This document shows, one piece after another, positions 36,169 through 47,552 of a DNA stretch of 64,000 nucleotides; within the stretch, counting starts at the first letter, position 1; the number at the start of each line of letters is the position of its first letter. Source of the stretch: Beverwykella pulmonaria (taxonomy: Eukaryota; Ascomycota; Dothideomycetes; Pleosporales; Melanommataceae). The position numbers were made by a program, and so were the translations under genes. Below the pieces are notes generated by a model, which saw only the letters and a list, made by a program, of their open reading frames with translations, was not told where the DNA came from and did no database searches. The stretch lies in NCBI GenBank assembly GCA_001599595.1, contig BCHH01000002.1:596390-660389 (forward strand). The letters run 5' to 3'.

Positions 36169-36580
36169 TGCTCAAAGCCCCATACATGATGCCGGTAGTT
36201 AAGTGGGAGCAACCTACTTTTCCCGAAAGTCGCGACTAAGAAGTTTTTCTTCTTCTTTGGTTCAAGGCGCCGGCAATGGTCATAAGACGATGGTCGCATG
36301 ATTGGCGACGAATATACGCCGGATACACTCCGAATACTCGCCGGTATTACACGCCGCAGTTCTTTCAAGCCGATTGGTACGAAATTTCCCCCGGTATGAA
36401 TTTAGCCACCATCCCATGCAGTGGATAATGGCAGCATCCTATTGGCACGGTCCTTGAGCTTACGTATCCAGGAAATTTCGGTCAACAACGCTCGCGGCAC
36501 AAAGTCTCTTACAGCAAAATTCTGTACACCCTGCATCTTTAGACCTCTGACATTGCTTGAGTGAGCTTCATGTTCACTGG
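36169..36580. promoter_or_regulatory. Divergent promoter region of MFS transporter
   Basis: About 410 bp between the cyclotransferase relic and the MFS start. It contains several CGCCGG/CGGC blocks (36267-36370) that could serve as Zn2Cys6 sites, but no repeated element was established. Confidence 0.35.
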
Positions 36581-38329
36581 ATGGGGACCAACAATTCCTC
36601 AGGAGCCGAAGCTATCCAAAACCGAAATGAAGTCGATGCTACTATATCGTCACCTGTGTACCCAGATCCATTTCGTCTGGTAATCATAGCCTTGACTTGT
36701 TCTTTGTCAGGGTTTCTGAGTGGCCTTGTAGGAAATGCCCCCTCTCCAGAGTATCAACGTTTCTAACGTTCTAGGATCAAACAATCCTTGCCACAGCAGT
36801 TCCGAAAATCACTAAAGACTTCCACACCATAAATGGCATAGCATGGTGGACGTCAAGCTATCTGTGAGTTGAAATCGCCTGGTTTCATTTATGGCTTGGC
36901 TAATCAATCAAGGCTCACGTCCGCGACCTTCCAATTAGTTTTTGGCCGCTGTAACACACTCTTCCCTGTTAAATATGTCTATATCACCGCCAACACATTC
37001 TTCGCTATTGGCTCAATCATATGCGCAGCTGCTCCCAACTCAATCGCTCTCATCGCAGGCCGTGCGATAGCTGGAATTGGTGTCGCTGGTATCATGAGTG
37101 GCAATGTACTCATAATCGCAGAATCTGCTCCCCTCGAAAGACGCGCGTCTCTCACAGGCATGATGTTTGCATTTTTAGGAGCCGCATCCGTGGTTGGGCC
37201 CTTCATTGGGGGAGTTCTTACAGATCGTGCGACATGGAGGTGGTGTTTTGGCCTCAATGTCCCAATATCTGGGGTCATTATATTGAGCACCATCTTCTTC
37301 ATCCACACCCCACGAGATCCAGGAATCATGCAACTGAGCCTAGCCCAAAAACTTGAGGAATTCGATATCCCAGGAACCAGTCTACTCACTGCATCGTTCT
37401 TCTGTTTGATTTTCGCCTTACAACTGGGCGGCTCCACGACATGGCAAACCAGGCGCGTTATTGCACTCTTCGTTATATTTGGAGTCCTCTTGATATGCTT
37501 CCTCCTTTGGCAATTGCGATCAAAACGAGGGTTTGAACCGGCGATGGGGAATTACAATGTTTGGCTCACCTCAGTCTATGCGGGGTGTATTTCAGGCGGG
37601 ATGTTTATCCCCATTACATACATGCCTGTCTGGTTTCAAGCCGTTCGTGGTGCATCAGCCTTTCGATCTGGGGTCATGATCACGCCGCTCATTGTATCCT
37701 TCGTCGTGATGTCCATCATTTCCGGCGTTACTACCGAACTAGTTGGCTACTTTAATCCTGCCATGATATTTGGCGTGATCTTGTCGGCAATCGGATCTGG
37801 GCTATTGACAACATTGAAACCTTGGATATCGCACCCATCCTGGATCGGATTTCAAGTTCTCTACGGCCTTGGTGCAGGAGCAGGGGTGCCGCCACCTATG
37901 CTTGTGATACAGACTGCGTTGAAGGAAAAAGATGTGCCCATGGGTGTGGCCATTGTCAGCTTGTCACAGATGCTGTGGTCGTCTATCGTGGTTGCTATTG
38001 CACAACCAATTTTTGAGACTAAGCTTAGACATAACGTCGTGAAGGTGTTGCCGAGCTTGGATCTTGAAAAGTTGTCAAATATTGGAGCGAGGGATCTAGC
38101 GATGTTCTACCCGCCAGATCAACTTTCAAAGCTCATTCCGGCATATAGTGACGCGGTTGTGAAAGTATTCTTCATTACGACAGCTCTGAGTTGTCTGGCC
38201 TTCCCATGCGCACTAGCAGTAAAATGGAAATCAATGAAGAAAAAGAAGGCACCTGGAGAAGAGAGAAAAAAAGTGGGGGATAATCCTTCGAACTCAAACA
38301 CTTTGACTGAGCCACTTGGCTCAGAGTAG
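36581..38329 (+). CDS. MFS multidrug-type transporter (DHA14-like, GliA-type)
   Basis: Predicted 550-aa major facilitator with about 14 membrane helices. Exons are 36581-36727, 36775-36863 and 36913-38329. The introns are 47 and 49 bp, and joining restores the classic helix-1/2 region LDQTILATAVPKITKDF...AWWTSSYLLTSATFQL. Motif A-like and antiporter motif C-like stretches follow (RAIAGIGVAGIMSG, then GAASVVGPFIGGVLTD). The C-terminal tail is Lys-rich (KWKSMKKKKAPGEERKK). The ATG at 36581 is the first true ATG of the frame. The gene appears intact, while the adjacent dipeptidase and cyclotransferase are broken. Family members export toxins or drugs across the plasma membrane; this one may export a cluster metabolite or a related compound. 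Confidence 0.88.
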
Positions 38330-38476
38330 CCCAATTTAAAGGTCTTAAATAATCTAGGCTAGGCTATAAATTATCAAATTCCTCTCTGAATACTCTCTGC
38401 GTCTTACGTTAATAGCTTGTCCTGTCTATTTCCTTGACAAAGCGTGTGAAAACCTCCACAACATTGGTACTTGACT

Positions 38477-39992
38477 CTAAAAGTACCGATCCATAGCGCT
38501 ATCCTGCCGGTTCTTCCTCTCATTGGCTACATCCGCTGCAGCTCTTCGATCTGCGAGCTGCTTTATCTCGATATTCAAAACGTTGACTATTCCAGTGGCT
38601 ACGTTTTCCAAATACTTGTGATCAAGCTTTTGAGTCCCTCGCGACGAAAACGTGTGCTCAATACGGCGCCTGAAAGCCTCAGCATTTGCTTTGCACTTTG
38701 AGATCAGCCTCTTCAGCATTAAAATATTCATCCAAGCACTGTCATCCCCTGTCAAGTTGTAGTTGCCAAACTGGACGCTGATTTTCCCACTCCCTCTACA
38801 AATTGCTGCAATCCATCTTAACAATACCTGGAATATCATCGAGATTATCTGAAGGACTTGAGAGTCGTTGATGCAGCTATTGCACTTGTAGCTTTTCTCC
38901 AATGCCTCGAGAATGATGCCACTGAGTCGCATGAGGTTGTCGAGTCGGAGCTCGGCGGTGCGCTTTTCAACATTCCGAAGCTTGCACAAGTGGCTTGCTT
39001 GCCTCTGGAGGCAGTCGCATTCATGAGGTTGCGATGGGCCAGAAAGGCCGTCGATTTCCGTTACGGCGACTTGCCATCTAGAAGGCCCAATTCCGTCTTG
39101 CATATTCGTCGAGGACTTTGGTGCTGAAGAGTTGGAGGAGCGTGTAGTTGGCAGAGCTGCCACATCCTTTATAGGCGAAAGACCCAAGTCGACGAAGTCA
39201 ATGTCATGGCTTGGAACTGACATGCTAGTTAATTAAAATTTCGTCCGGAATATGGGTGAAGACATACACAACGACTGAAATGCAGGCAGTCCCTCCATTG
39301 GCGTGAGGAGACACTAAAATTGTGTTATCTCGAGAAATACCCAGCAAGATTATGATCAGTTGCCAGGCGTTGAGCTTACCGTGAGCATGTCGTCCACAAC
39401 TTCTTCCTGCAGTTGCTGTTCAGACCCCATCTCGGTAGTACCCATGATATCTGGGAAGTCTGCGAAAGGATCTGGTGTACACTCCCCGGTCGCTGTATTC
39501 AATCCTTGGTGTGGCGAATCTAAAGTAGTTGACGAGAGGGGATCTCGAGAAGAGTTTGAATCGGAAATAGGGAATTCGAATTGATTGCGTTCATCGTCAC
39601 GCTGTGTTCTCTGCAGCTGTAGCGCTGGCAATAATCGAGGCGAAGGTACCAATCTTGCATCCCCCTGGCTAACTCTCTGAGCAAGAACGTTCAACTTTTC
39701 GATTGTTTTCTTGTTTTTGCTACCTTTCGGTTTCCCAACACGAGCAGGATAACTGTAGTGACATGGAATATTGCTGCTCTCGGGTCAGTGCCCAACGAAG
39801 TGTTGAAATTTCTACCTACTCTCGTTGGCATCTACCACAAGTCACTCCACCGCCCGAACAGCGGACCTTGGATTGGTGGCAGTAATCGCAGGCTGAGCGT
39901 AGGGCTTTGGCACGGTTTGATGCTGGTACCATCGTTTCCAAATGTTTATCGACATCGTGGAGACTGTCCTCGAAGGAATCGTGTTCAGCCAT
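38477..39992 (-). CDS. Zn2Cys6 (AflR/GliZ-like) cluster regulator
   Basis: Predicted 452-aa regulator with exons 39992-39820, 39773-39380, 39313-39270 and 39224-38477. The introns are 45-66 bp, and the joined frame is open. The zinc cluster is exact: C35-X2-C38-X6-C45-X6-C52-X2-C55-X6-C62, split by intron 1. A basic run YPARVGKPKGSKNKKTIEKL follows, as in pathway-specific regulators of secondary metabolism. The C-terminal half has an AflR-type helical region with conserved Cys (KSYKCNSC...QVLQIISMIFQVLLRW). The ATG at 39992 is preferred; the frame is open upstream to about 40187 with another ATG. It is convergent with the MFS gene, 147 bp away. It appears functional and may be the local cluster regulator. 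Confidence 0.82.
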
Positions 39993-40299
39993 GAGCGATT
40001 GATGAAGGAAATGGTGAACGTTTCCTTTTACGAAGAGGGAGCCTTTGACGCTCTTCCTCTTTCCTGAATATTCCATGCATGTCTTTCGCCGCAATGTTGC
40101 TACATCCGCAAATTGCGGCACAGTGAAGCCTGGTGAGTTGGAGTTTCGTATGGCAGTCCTTTTCCTTCCATACGAAGATGGTGGCACAGCCGTGGGTCAG
40201 CTTTATATTGGACAGGGTAGAAGAGCTGGGGGCAGGAAGGGGACCGCCCACGCTAATGTGCGGAAGTGGCTCATGCCTAATTGGATAGTTCTATTCATG

Positions 40300-40630
40300 G
40301 TTAGGCTGCCAAGCACCCATCCAGCCTCATCACATCCACCTCATGTGAGCTCATCTCATCAAGCCTCTCACGCGACGCTTGATCGACGATTTAAATCACC
40401 CACCCGCCGTCCCTTTCAGCGTTATTTTTTTTTTTTTTTGTTTTTTAGATCGCATCTCCCAGCTTCGTTTCGGTCTCCGTTCAGGCGGATCAACACCTCA
40501 CTGATCGATAGAGAAGCTCTACTCTCTCTACTCTGATAGGACTGTCTTGCCAAGCTCAAGGCAAGCTTCAAGGCAAGCGCAACGCTCACAGGACCTATCG
40601 CTTCCTGCAGGCCGGAGTGATGAATAGAAC
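40300..40630. repeat. Interspersed repeat D, copy 1
   Basis: Begins near GTTAGGCTGCCAAGCACC and is nearly identical over long blocks to 49262-49733, apart from internal indels and a T homopolymer at about 40425. The element type is unknown and no protein was recognised. Confidence 0.7.
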
Positions 40631-40747
40631 AGGGATAATATTACGTCGGGCTATATATATCACGTGAATTGGTCATAACCTGTTCGCTATCAGGACACGT
40701 CCGGCACGACTACGTATTGGAAGACCATATATACAACACTATCCATC

Positions 40748-41202
40748 TGTAAGTCCGGGCACCATACCGGTCACGTGGATATGCCACCAACTAATCACCG
40801 CCGTCATCATATATATATCAGCTGTACATTACATACATCTGTCAGATTGAAGCACTATTTCGGCTTCAAGAATAATATAGTCACGTTGTGAGATGAAAGA
40901 ATGATGAGTATTGATGAATTGATTGATTGATTGTCGCGTCTCGTCCCAGCCATCGTGTTCTTGGTTGGGTTTTATTTCTTACTTAACCCCATGCGCTTAG
41001 TCCTATTTCGTTGATCTGTTGCAGGCCCATTTAAGCACATTGCGTCCAATACCACGACTAATACCCGTCCATCTGACACTTTGTCTACTTGGGGGTTATG
41101 GAAATACTATTTCCTAAACCCCCATATAGCCCTTACATCTGACAACATCACACATACAGAAATGCACACCATACACATCTTCATACCCTTACCCAGCTTA
41201 CG
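40748..41202 (+). repeat. Solo LTR, family A, split by a family B LTR
   Basis: Starts TGTAAGTCCGG and ends CCAGCTTACG. With 40840-41144 and one ACATC copy removed, it reads as a family A LTR. The outer flanks CCATC and CTATC look like a target duplication with one mismatch. Confidence 0.75.
40840..41144. repeat. Solo LTR, family B, nested
   Basis: 305 bp, TGTCAGAT to ATCTGACA, flanked by an exact ACATC duplication (40835-40839 and 41145-41149). Very similar to 30239-30543. It inserted into the family A LTR, which is therefore older. Confidence 0.88.
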
Positions 41203-42167
41203 CTATCTTATCTTCCATCTCACATGTTAAGGTCTCTCTTTTCGGGTCCTTACCCTGTCTAATTTAGTATATGACTGCCGGCATGTTGGAACCTTCCGGC
41301 TCTGATTTAGACAGTAATTTCTAAATTAAAGGGATTAGACATAGTCGTAGACCTGGTAGACATAGTAATAGACCTGGCGAACGCCCAAAAAAAAGGCAAC
41401 GAATGCGAGATGCACGTTCTACTGGCTATGTATCGCGAGGAACGGTAGTTAGATAGCGAAATAAATTAATGGCTGCAGCGTCCCTCCTATGGTTTGATTT
41501 TTTGGATTCGTATTGCTGGATCCTAACGAGTATAGTGGACGTTTGTTGGCTTTCGTGTAAAAATCAAACGAGCCCACAAGCATTAAGTCTTTTGCTACCA
41601 ACTCTCTCGGGAGGATCGCATTCATTCCTTTTACCGTCTTATGAAACTTGCTACGAGTATTGATCACCCTAATGTTTTCAATATTAAAGTAGCAAAGAGT
41701 AAGACGCCAACTGTAGAAATGTTTTCCGTGATCGAAGTATCTGACTCTTCAAATCCTCAAATTGAGCATGTTAGATGAGACGGATCTCAGGCGGAATATT
41801 CTGTTATTGTACAGGAACATCATCAATCAGCTGTTTCTAAAGGCTTTGAGCTCGACTGCTATGCATGCTCTGGTTTGGAGGAGTTGGCTAAACGTCTCAA
41901 GCGTGCCAGAAACCCTACATCTGTCGTCAAGAATCATGCTCTTTGAGGTTGGCTCTCACTCAAGCCACTGCCTTTTCTAATGTTGTATTTTAACTTCATT
42001 TGCTCTCTTATCTGCTCATATTTATCTTTGGCAATTAGAGAGGCTTCGGGAGGTATTTTGTCATAAGACCTCATGCATCCAATTTCTCGCTAGATCTTCC
42101 GAGTACGTAGAATCACGTCTTCGAGCTAAGAATAAGCACTGCAAGCCGAGAACTCCCAAATACAAGG
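41203..42167. other. Intergenic, possible unrecognised relic
   Basis: No supported gene. Around 41660-41960 (+) a frame reads coding-like text (DCYACSGLEELAKRLKRARN) with breaks. It may be a decayed gene or transposon, but I cannot name it. Confidence 0.4.
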
Positions 42168-42300
42168 TGTAAGCCGAGGACACCATAATGTCACGTGGAT
42201 ATGCCACTGACTAATCAGTCCGTCATATATATATATCAGCTGTACATACATCACATACAATACACATCTTGACACCTTTTCCTCCGCCCTCCAGCTTACA
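42168..42300 (+). repeat. Solo LTR, family A
   Basis: 133 bp, TGTAAGCCGAGG to CCAGCTTACA, flanked by an exact CAAGG duplication (42163-42167 and 42301-42305). Confidence 0.85.
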
Positions 42301-43513
42301 CAAGGTGATAAGCCACATCTCCTGGACAGGTTCTCACGTCTCCAGGCCGAGAGCCTTTTTCTGTAATATTGAAACTCTAACCTAGTATGGAACAACATAA
42401 CCCGCAAACACGAGAACTAGAATTGCCCGAATCGTTAAGGTAAAAACTCGGATCTGCAACTTCAAGATTCTGACTTGGTAAAGTTCATGATCAGCTAGCC
42501 AATATAGCAATCGCAAATTCCACTCTCATCCATGCCCCTTCGCCAAAGAGTTCGGGTCTAGATAGAGTTAGTAAGATGGAGGTGTATTGTCCAACATGCG
42601 CTTATTCTACGTATTGTTCTTGTTAACTCACTATCATGACTAATCATAGTCCTCGAGCAACGCCTTATAAAATCCTTTAATACACCTCGATTCTTCATAT
42701 CACTCGCTCCCTTTACCACGCTTCATAATAACAGCGGAATTGGGGGCGAGTTTTCGAAAGAGCTGAAGGAGATACCCAGGTACAAAGGGAATTTGAAAAC
42801 TAATATTACGGTATTAAACCAGGAGGCCAATTTTAGAAGGACAACAAAGTTATTTCAAAGATTTCGATGATCAGATCCGAGTGGAAGCGTTGGATGAGAA
42901 CTCCTCCGAATAATAGAACCTCGAGACGGCAAAACACGGTGTACTCTATCCATCCAACTCTATTGGTACACACAAGAATTTGCATGAAGCCAACGAGATG
43001 GAGCAAGAGACCATGAATGAGATATAAGATGTGCTGCGACCGGTTTTTAGCGGGGAGAGTGCTTCTGGCACAAAAGTTTTATCCTTGACGAAAACACACC
43101 ACCTCTCGGCCTAAGGATATTCACTCTGTAATTATACCAATTACTTTCTATTCTTTGGTTTTTCTAGCCTGTTCGTGACCTTCTTTCACATCACGGCAAG
43201 CATTCCATTCATTCGGATGGGAAGGATCTTGGTTTGCAGTTTTTTGGTTTTTCGTTGGGGAGCAAAAATGTGTTTAGGATGTTTTATCTTTTCGAATATT
43301 GAGTCTGAACACATGGCACACAGTCATGAATTTATTGGGATTTGGCTTCCAAATTACTCTCACAAGAGTCATAGGGGCTAGAGGGGATGCCGATTCTGGA
43401 AACATAGGTAAAAAATCACAATTTTGATAATGACATGAAATCTCTATGAAATCTCAACGGTGCTTCAATGTGTCGCGCCGTGGGTATTTCATGCGTGACA
43501 ATTCAGTGGCACA
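42301..43513. other. Intergenic, no recognised gene
   Basis: About 1.2 kb upstream of the 3' end of the rhodopsin-domain gene. Short frames such as 43175-43381 show no family motif. Confidence 0.5.
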
Positions 43514-44972
43514 TCAGTTACTGCTGCCTCGAGCCCAAACTTTGGGAAACTTGGCTACCAGATCCTTCTCACTCCCATTTTCGCTATCTCTTCTAGCAGG
43601 CTCAAATGTTTGCTGAACCTCCTTTGCCACTCGAATATTTGGAGGGAGCGGAGACTCAGATCCAGCTGTAGGTAGCGCAGTGAGAGGCATAGTACCAAGT
43701 TCGAGATCCTCGCCAACAGTTGACCGGCTGTTCTTTTCCTTGAGCTCCACGAATGACTTCCGATTATGTGAAGGATGAGAAGAGTTCTTGCTTGATTTCG
43801 AAGCATGGGAAGACTTCTTGCTACCAGTAAGAGACGCAAAGGCAGGTATGACCATAACGACAAGCGGTTTGAGCGCAGGAGTCGATGCACAGACAATACC
43901 TAGATTAACTTCGATAGAGGACCAGTATGCAGTTGTGACTCCATACCAGGTGGCATCTTCGGGATGATTGCCCAGCACAATCAAAGCGTTCAAGCGGAGG
44001 ATGGATGCGATAGCCACACTGATCGTATATTAGCATCCATGTTAATAACTCTCACAAGATGGAAAAAACCTCTACTTACAACCAACCTATTGTGAGAATG
44101 ATTAAAAGCGCAATCTTCTGCTTGCGAGCCATTTGAAGTTCCCAGATGGCCTTGACCGGCAGGGCAGCAATGGTGAGATCGGTAGCAATGTTTAACCCTG
44201 CATTGCTATAGTAAAGCCTTTAACTACGTTAGCAGAGAGAATTGGTACAAATGACTGAGGAACGTACACGTTAGTGTTCAGACATTTGGCTGTTGGCTTC
44301 TTCAAGACATCCCAAAACGCATCTACTGGGATGCAAGAAAAAGTCCCAGTAAGAACAAGTTCAATGCCATATGCAACACAAATGCCCATGACAATATATA
44401 TTGGCAGAAGCATACGAGTCGTCGAGAATATTCTTCTGTATTGCAGAAGAATCGACACTTTCGTGAAGGTCAAACTAATAGAGTAACACAGAATGCTAAA
44501 GTAAAGATACTAGACTAGTCAGTCAGTGAATTAAATCTTCATCTCGTGGTTGACACACCTTCAGGGAGGTTATAATCTCTGTTAAGCTCAAGAACATCAT
44601 GTGCCTTCCAGTGCCATTCTTCGCCTCTGAGATAATTCAGTCAACGCAGAGCGGGTGGGGACTAAGTAAGAGATTTGAATGCTTACGGAGTATTTGGCAC
44701 ACTCCCATTCCAATTGAAAAGCACTAAACATGACCGTTAGATGATGAAAGAAGTGAAGGCTCAGATAGATAAGCGCAAACTTGAAAACGCACCATTGAGA
44801 CCGTGATGAAGTAGTCTTCCAAGCCAGCATTTCGGACTAAGTGAAACCGAGAGAACAAGCGAAGAAAAACGCAAATCAATGCGATGACCGTAAACGAAAT
44901 CACCAGTGCCACAGATCCGGGTCCTCGGTCCTCTTTGGCCAATATGGCCAGCTGGGTAGGAGTATAATCCAT
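43514..44972 (-). CDS. Rhodopsin-domain integral membrane protein (PTH11/SAT-like)
   Basis: Predicted 389-aa seven-helix protein. Six exons: 44972-44793, 44723-44687, 44626-44559, 44509-44268, 44217-44080 and 44018-43514. The introns are 49-69 bp, and all joins keep the frame. The N-terminus MDYTPTQLAILAKED leads into helix 1, then FSRFHLVRNAGLEDYF, the family's loop. Later come GTGRHMM, SLTFTKVSILLQYRRIF and a Cys-containing loop (FSCIPVDAFWD). LYYSNAGLNIATDLTIAALP and a Ser/Lys-rich cytoplasmic tail (about 290-389) follow. Proteins of this fungal family are plasma-membrane proteins of mostly unknown ligand, some linked to surface sensing. It appears intact and stands alone between repeat tracts. 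Confidence 0.85.
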
Positions 44973-47552
44973 TACGAATAGTTGATGAAGGTAATAGGAG
45001 ATGCGATATTGATATCGGTCCGTTGTATCTGCCCAGACTACAGGAATAACACAAGTTTAAATAATATATTAATCAACGTCGAACGACTCAAATTCCAATC
45101 GAAATGGTTAGCTACAAAGAGGTGTGATGTCCATTGCATGAGCATACCGAAGCCTCAGCAAGGCTTTTCCCCAGTCATGAGGTTTGAGTGGGAATAAGGT
45201 TTCTTGTCTGGGCCAATCAGCAAGGATAGACGCCAAGCCAACCGTTTGTTCTGGTATCGGCTTGTTCCTGAGCAAAGAATGCCCATTACTCAAGTTCCCA
45301 GAACGCCTTGTTCGGGTAACACCCGAAAGTATATTTTCTGACAGGTGAGGGATCCCATGTCACACTGCAGATTGACATGAACGACCACATGGATTCTTTA
45401 AATTTTCAAGGAAAAGGCTAGATCCTGACCAATTAGACAAGGTAAGAAGTCGCAGTGCCAAGATGGATTGCGCACGAGTCTGCAGGGGAAACGCAACTCA
45501 CTGCTTTCAACCGGGAACTTGCGCAATCACTATCGGACGTAGCTCTGCTCATCGGTGTTCACACTTAAGCCTATTTTGGTCTCAATCTCCGGCTTTAGAG
45601 CTCCAAAAAGCGAACGTTCTTAATACTGACAAAGCGTACAGTCCTCAGCCTCAAGACCTCTCTGACTCTGGAAAATATCTTGCGCGTCGCCTGCCCACGC
45701 TTGGGGGGTACCCCCTCCAGGCCCTTCCTTTGCTTCAGGAGGCTCGAGTACGCTGGTTTCAAAAATAATAAATCAGCTTGATAGGCAGGAGCGCAGTGAG
45801 CCTAAGCAGGAGCGTATAGGGAAGAAAGGAAGGTGTCAAAATTACGGTGTGGAGAGAAGAAATTAGGTATGCTTAGACTGTAGATCACAACAATCCCAGG
45901 TAACTGTATTAATACGATAGATTATCAATTGTACAGTACAATACCCACACAAGTGCAACCTACAGCATCCCTAGGTGCATAGATGTCGTTGCAGCTCTGC
46001 TCATCCCCATTCCCTAGATGATTTACCCAGGGGAGGAGTAGAGCGCTGATGTGACACGCACGGCTTCACTGCATGAGGCGCGCAGGCGCGCAGGGGTCCA
46101 AGGGCTCTACGGAACATCTTCGCCATCATTGTTTTCTTCTCAACATTGAAACCAACCACAGTATATTGCTGGGCAGAAGCTGCATTTTGCTTTCGGTAGA
46201 TCCCACCGCGAGGTTGTTCCACCAATTCTGAGTTATGGTTTTCGCGCAAACGTGAAGTCCGGCTCTCGCCCGGATGTATGCAGCCGCTTATCTCGAATGT
46301 GCTACCTGACTCACGAGTTTCCCCGCAGTTTGAAATTTGTATCACAATGGTGCGTTTTATCAGTCGCTTTTCACATGATCCCGAGGCAGCGATTGACGAC
46401 GGTTTACGCTAGTGACGAGATGCTTGTGTGAAGCTCCGCGGAGCATCGCCTTCAGTACATCCAGCCAAGCTTGACGAACCACTGTCAAGTGTCGAGGTGT
46501 TGAGTGTCGAGCCTTGGGCGGGCGTACGCCATTCACGACGTCGAAATTGCTCTATCTTCAGCAAGATCAAATGCCAACGCTCCAATCATCAAGTGAAGTT
46601 GTGGCCAACGTGCAAGAAAAATGTGTCCCATTATGACAAATTTAAGATTTCGTCTCTTGGGCGTTTTCAAGGGTAACGGGATGCGAGTTCGGTTTCCCCA
46701 TTTTATCAAGCTTTCAAGAGTTATCGTAAGACAACATGCAAGTTTTGACTGTACTGGAGCGAATAAGGCGTAATTAACAAACTATAGATACGTAAGGGGC
46801 AGCTGCGCCTTTGTAGCTGCATTCCAAGGTTTGCTTAAGATTCTTGAACTCCGTGTATATTGCGTTAGACGAAATATGCGAGGCTTTGCTTGTACATTAA
46901 CCTTACGCAGCTAGTTTTTCTCGGCACAATCGCACGCCAGGATCATCGTATTGTGGAACTAAGCTTTAAGCACGAGGTGGTTATGACAGCGGGCTATTCC
47001 GGGGTGCATGCCTTACTTTTCATAAACCTCAGCACAACATTGTGTGAAAGACATTCGGAAAATAACGATCACTTAATGCTATTTAGCATTCTCTAGCCCC
47101 TCATATCTCAATCTTCCCAACAATCTTCCGTCAGACGATGTTTACAGCATCATCATCACCAGATTTCGGAGCCTTCCTTTTACCGATGCCACCTGCACCG
47201 GAGCGCTCCTTTTGTGGCTTAGTGAATATTCCAACGTCTTTAGCCAGAAGCCTTTGAAGCATTAGCTTTCTTTGGAGCTGGTGTTGACTTCGGGCTGCTA
47301 GTTCACTTTGGGCCCGGATAAACCTCTGCGAGCTGTCTTAGGCAAAGCGTTCGGGATCAGGTGGAATGTTCCCATCATATAAGGAAAATGGTCCGCTTCA
47401 TACCAGCATATAGTTTCGCTGACGAAGAGTGACTTTCTATCTGGTGACACACTTAGATCGAACCGTTCTCCTCCGACCTTTGCGAGTTAAGCCTTTTGGA
47501 TTTGGTGTCCTGTAAGTTGTTGAACATAGTAAGCGTATAACTCGTCACCATA
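44973..47552. other. Intergenic, no recognised gene
   Basis: About 2.6 kb. Frames such as 45463-45768 and 46001-46345 have no recognisable motif; the latter lacks an ATG at its start. Nothing is annotated. Confidence 0.5.

Noticed and set aside
46001..46345. 114-codon minus-strand frame
   Set aside because: It lacks an ATG at its start, has no recognisable domain and no plausible splice partner.
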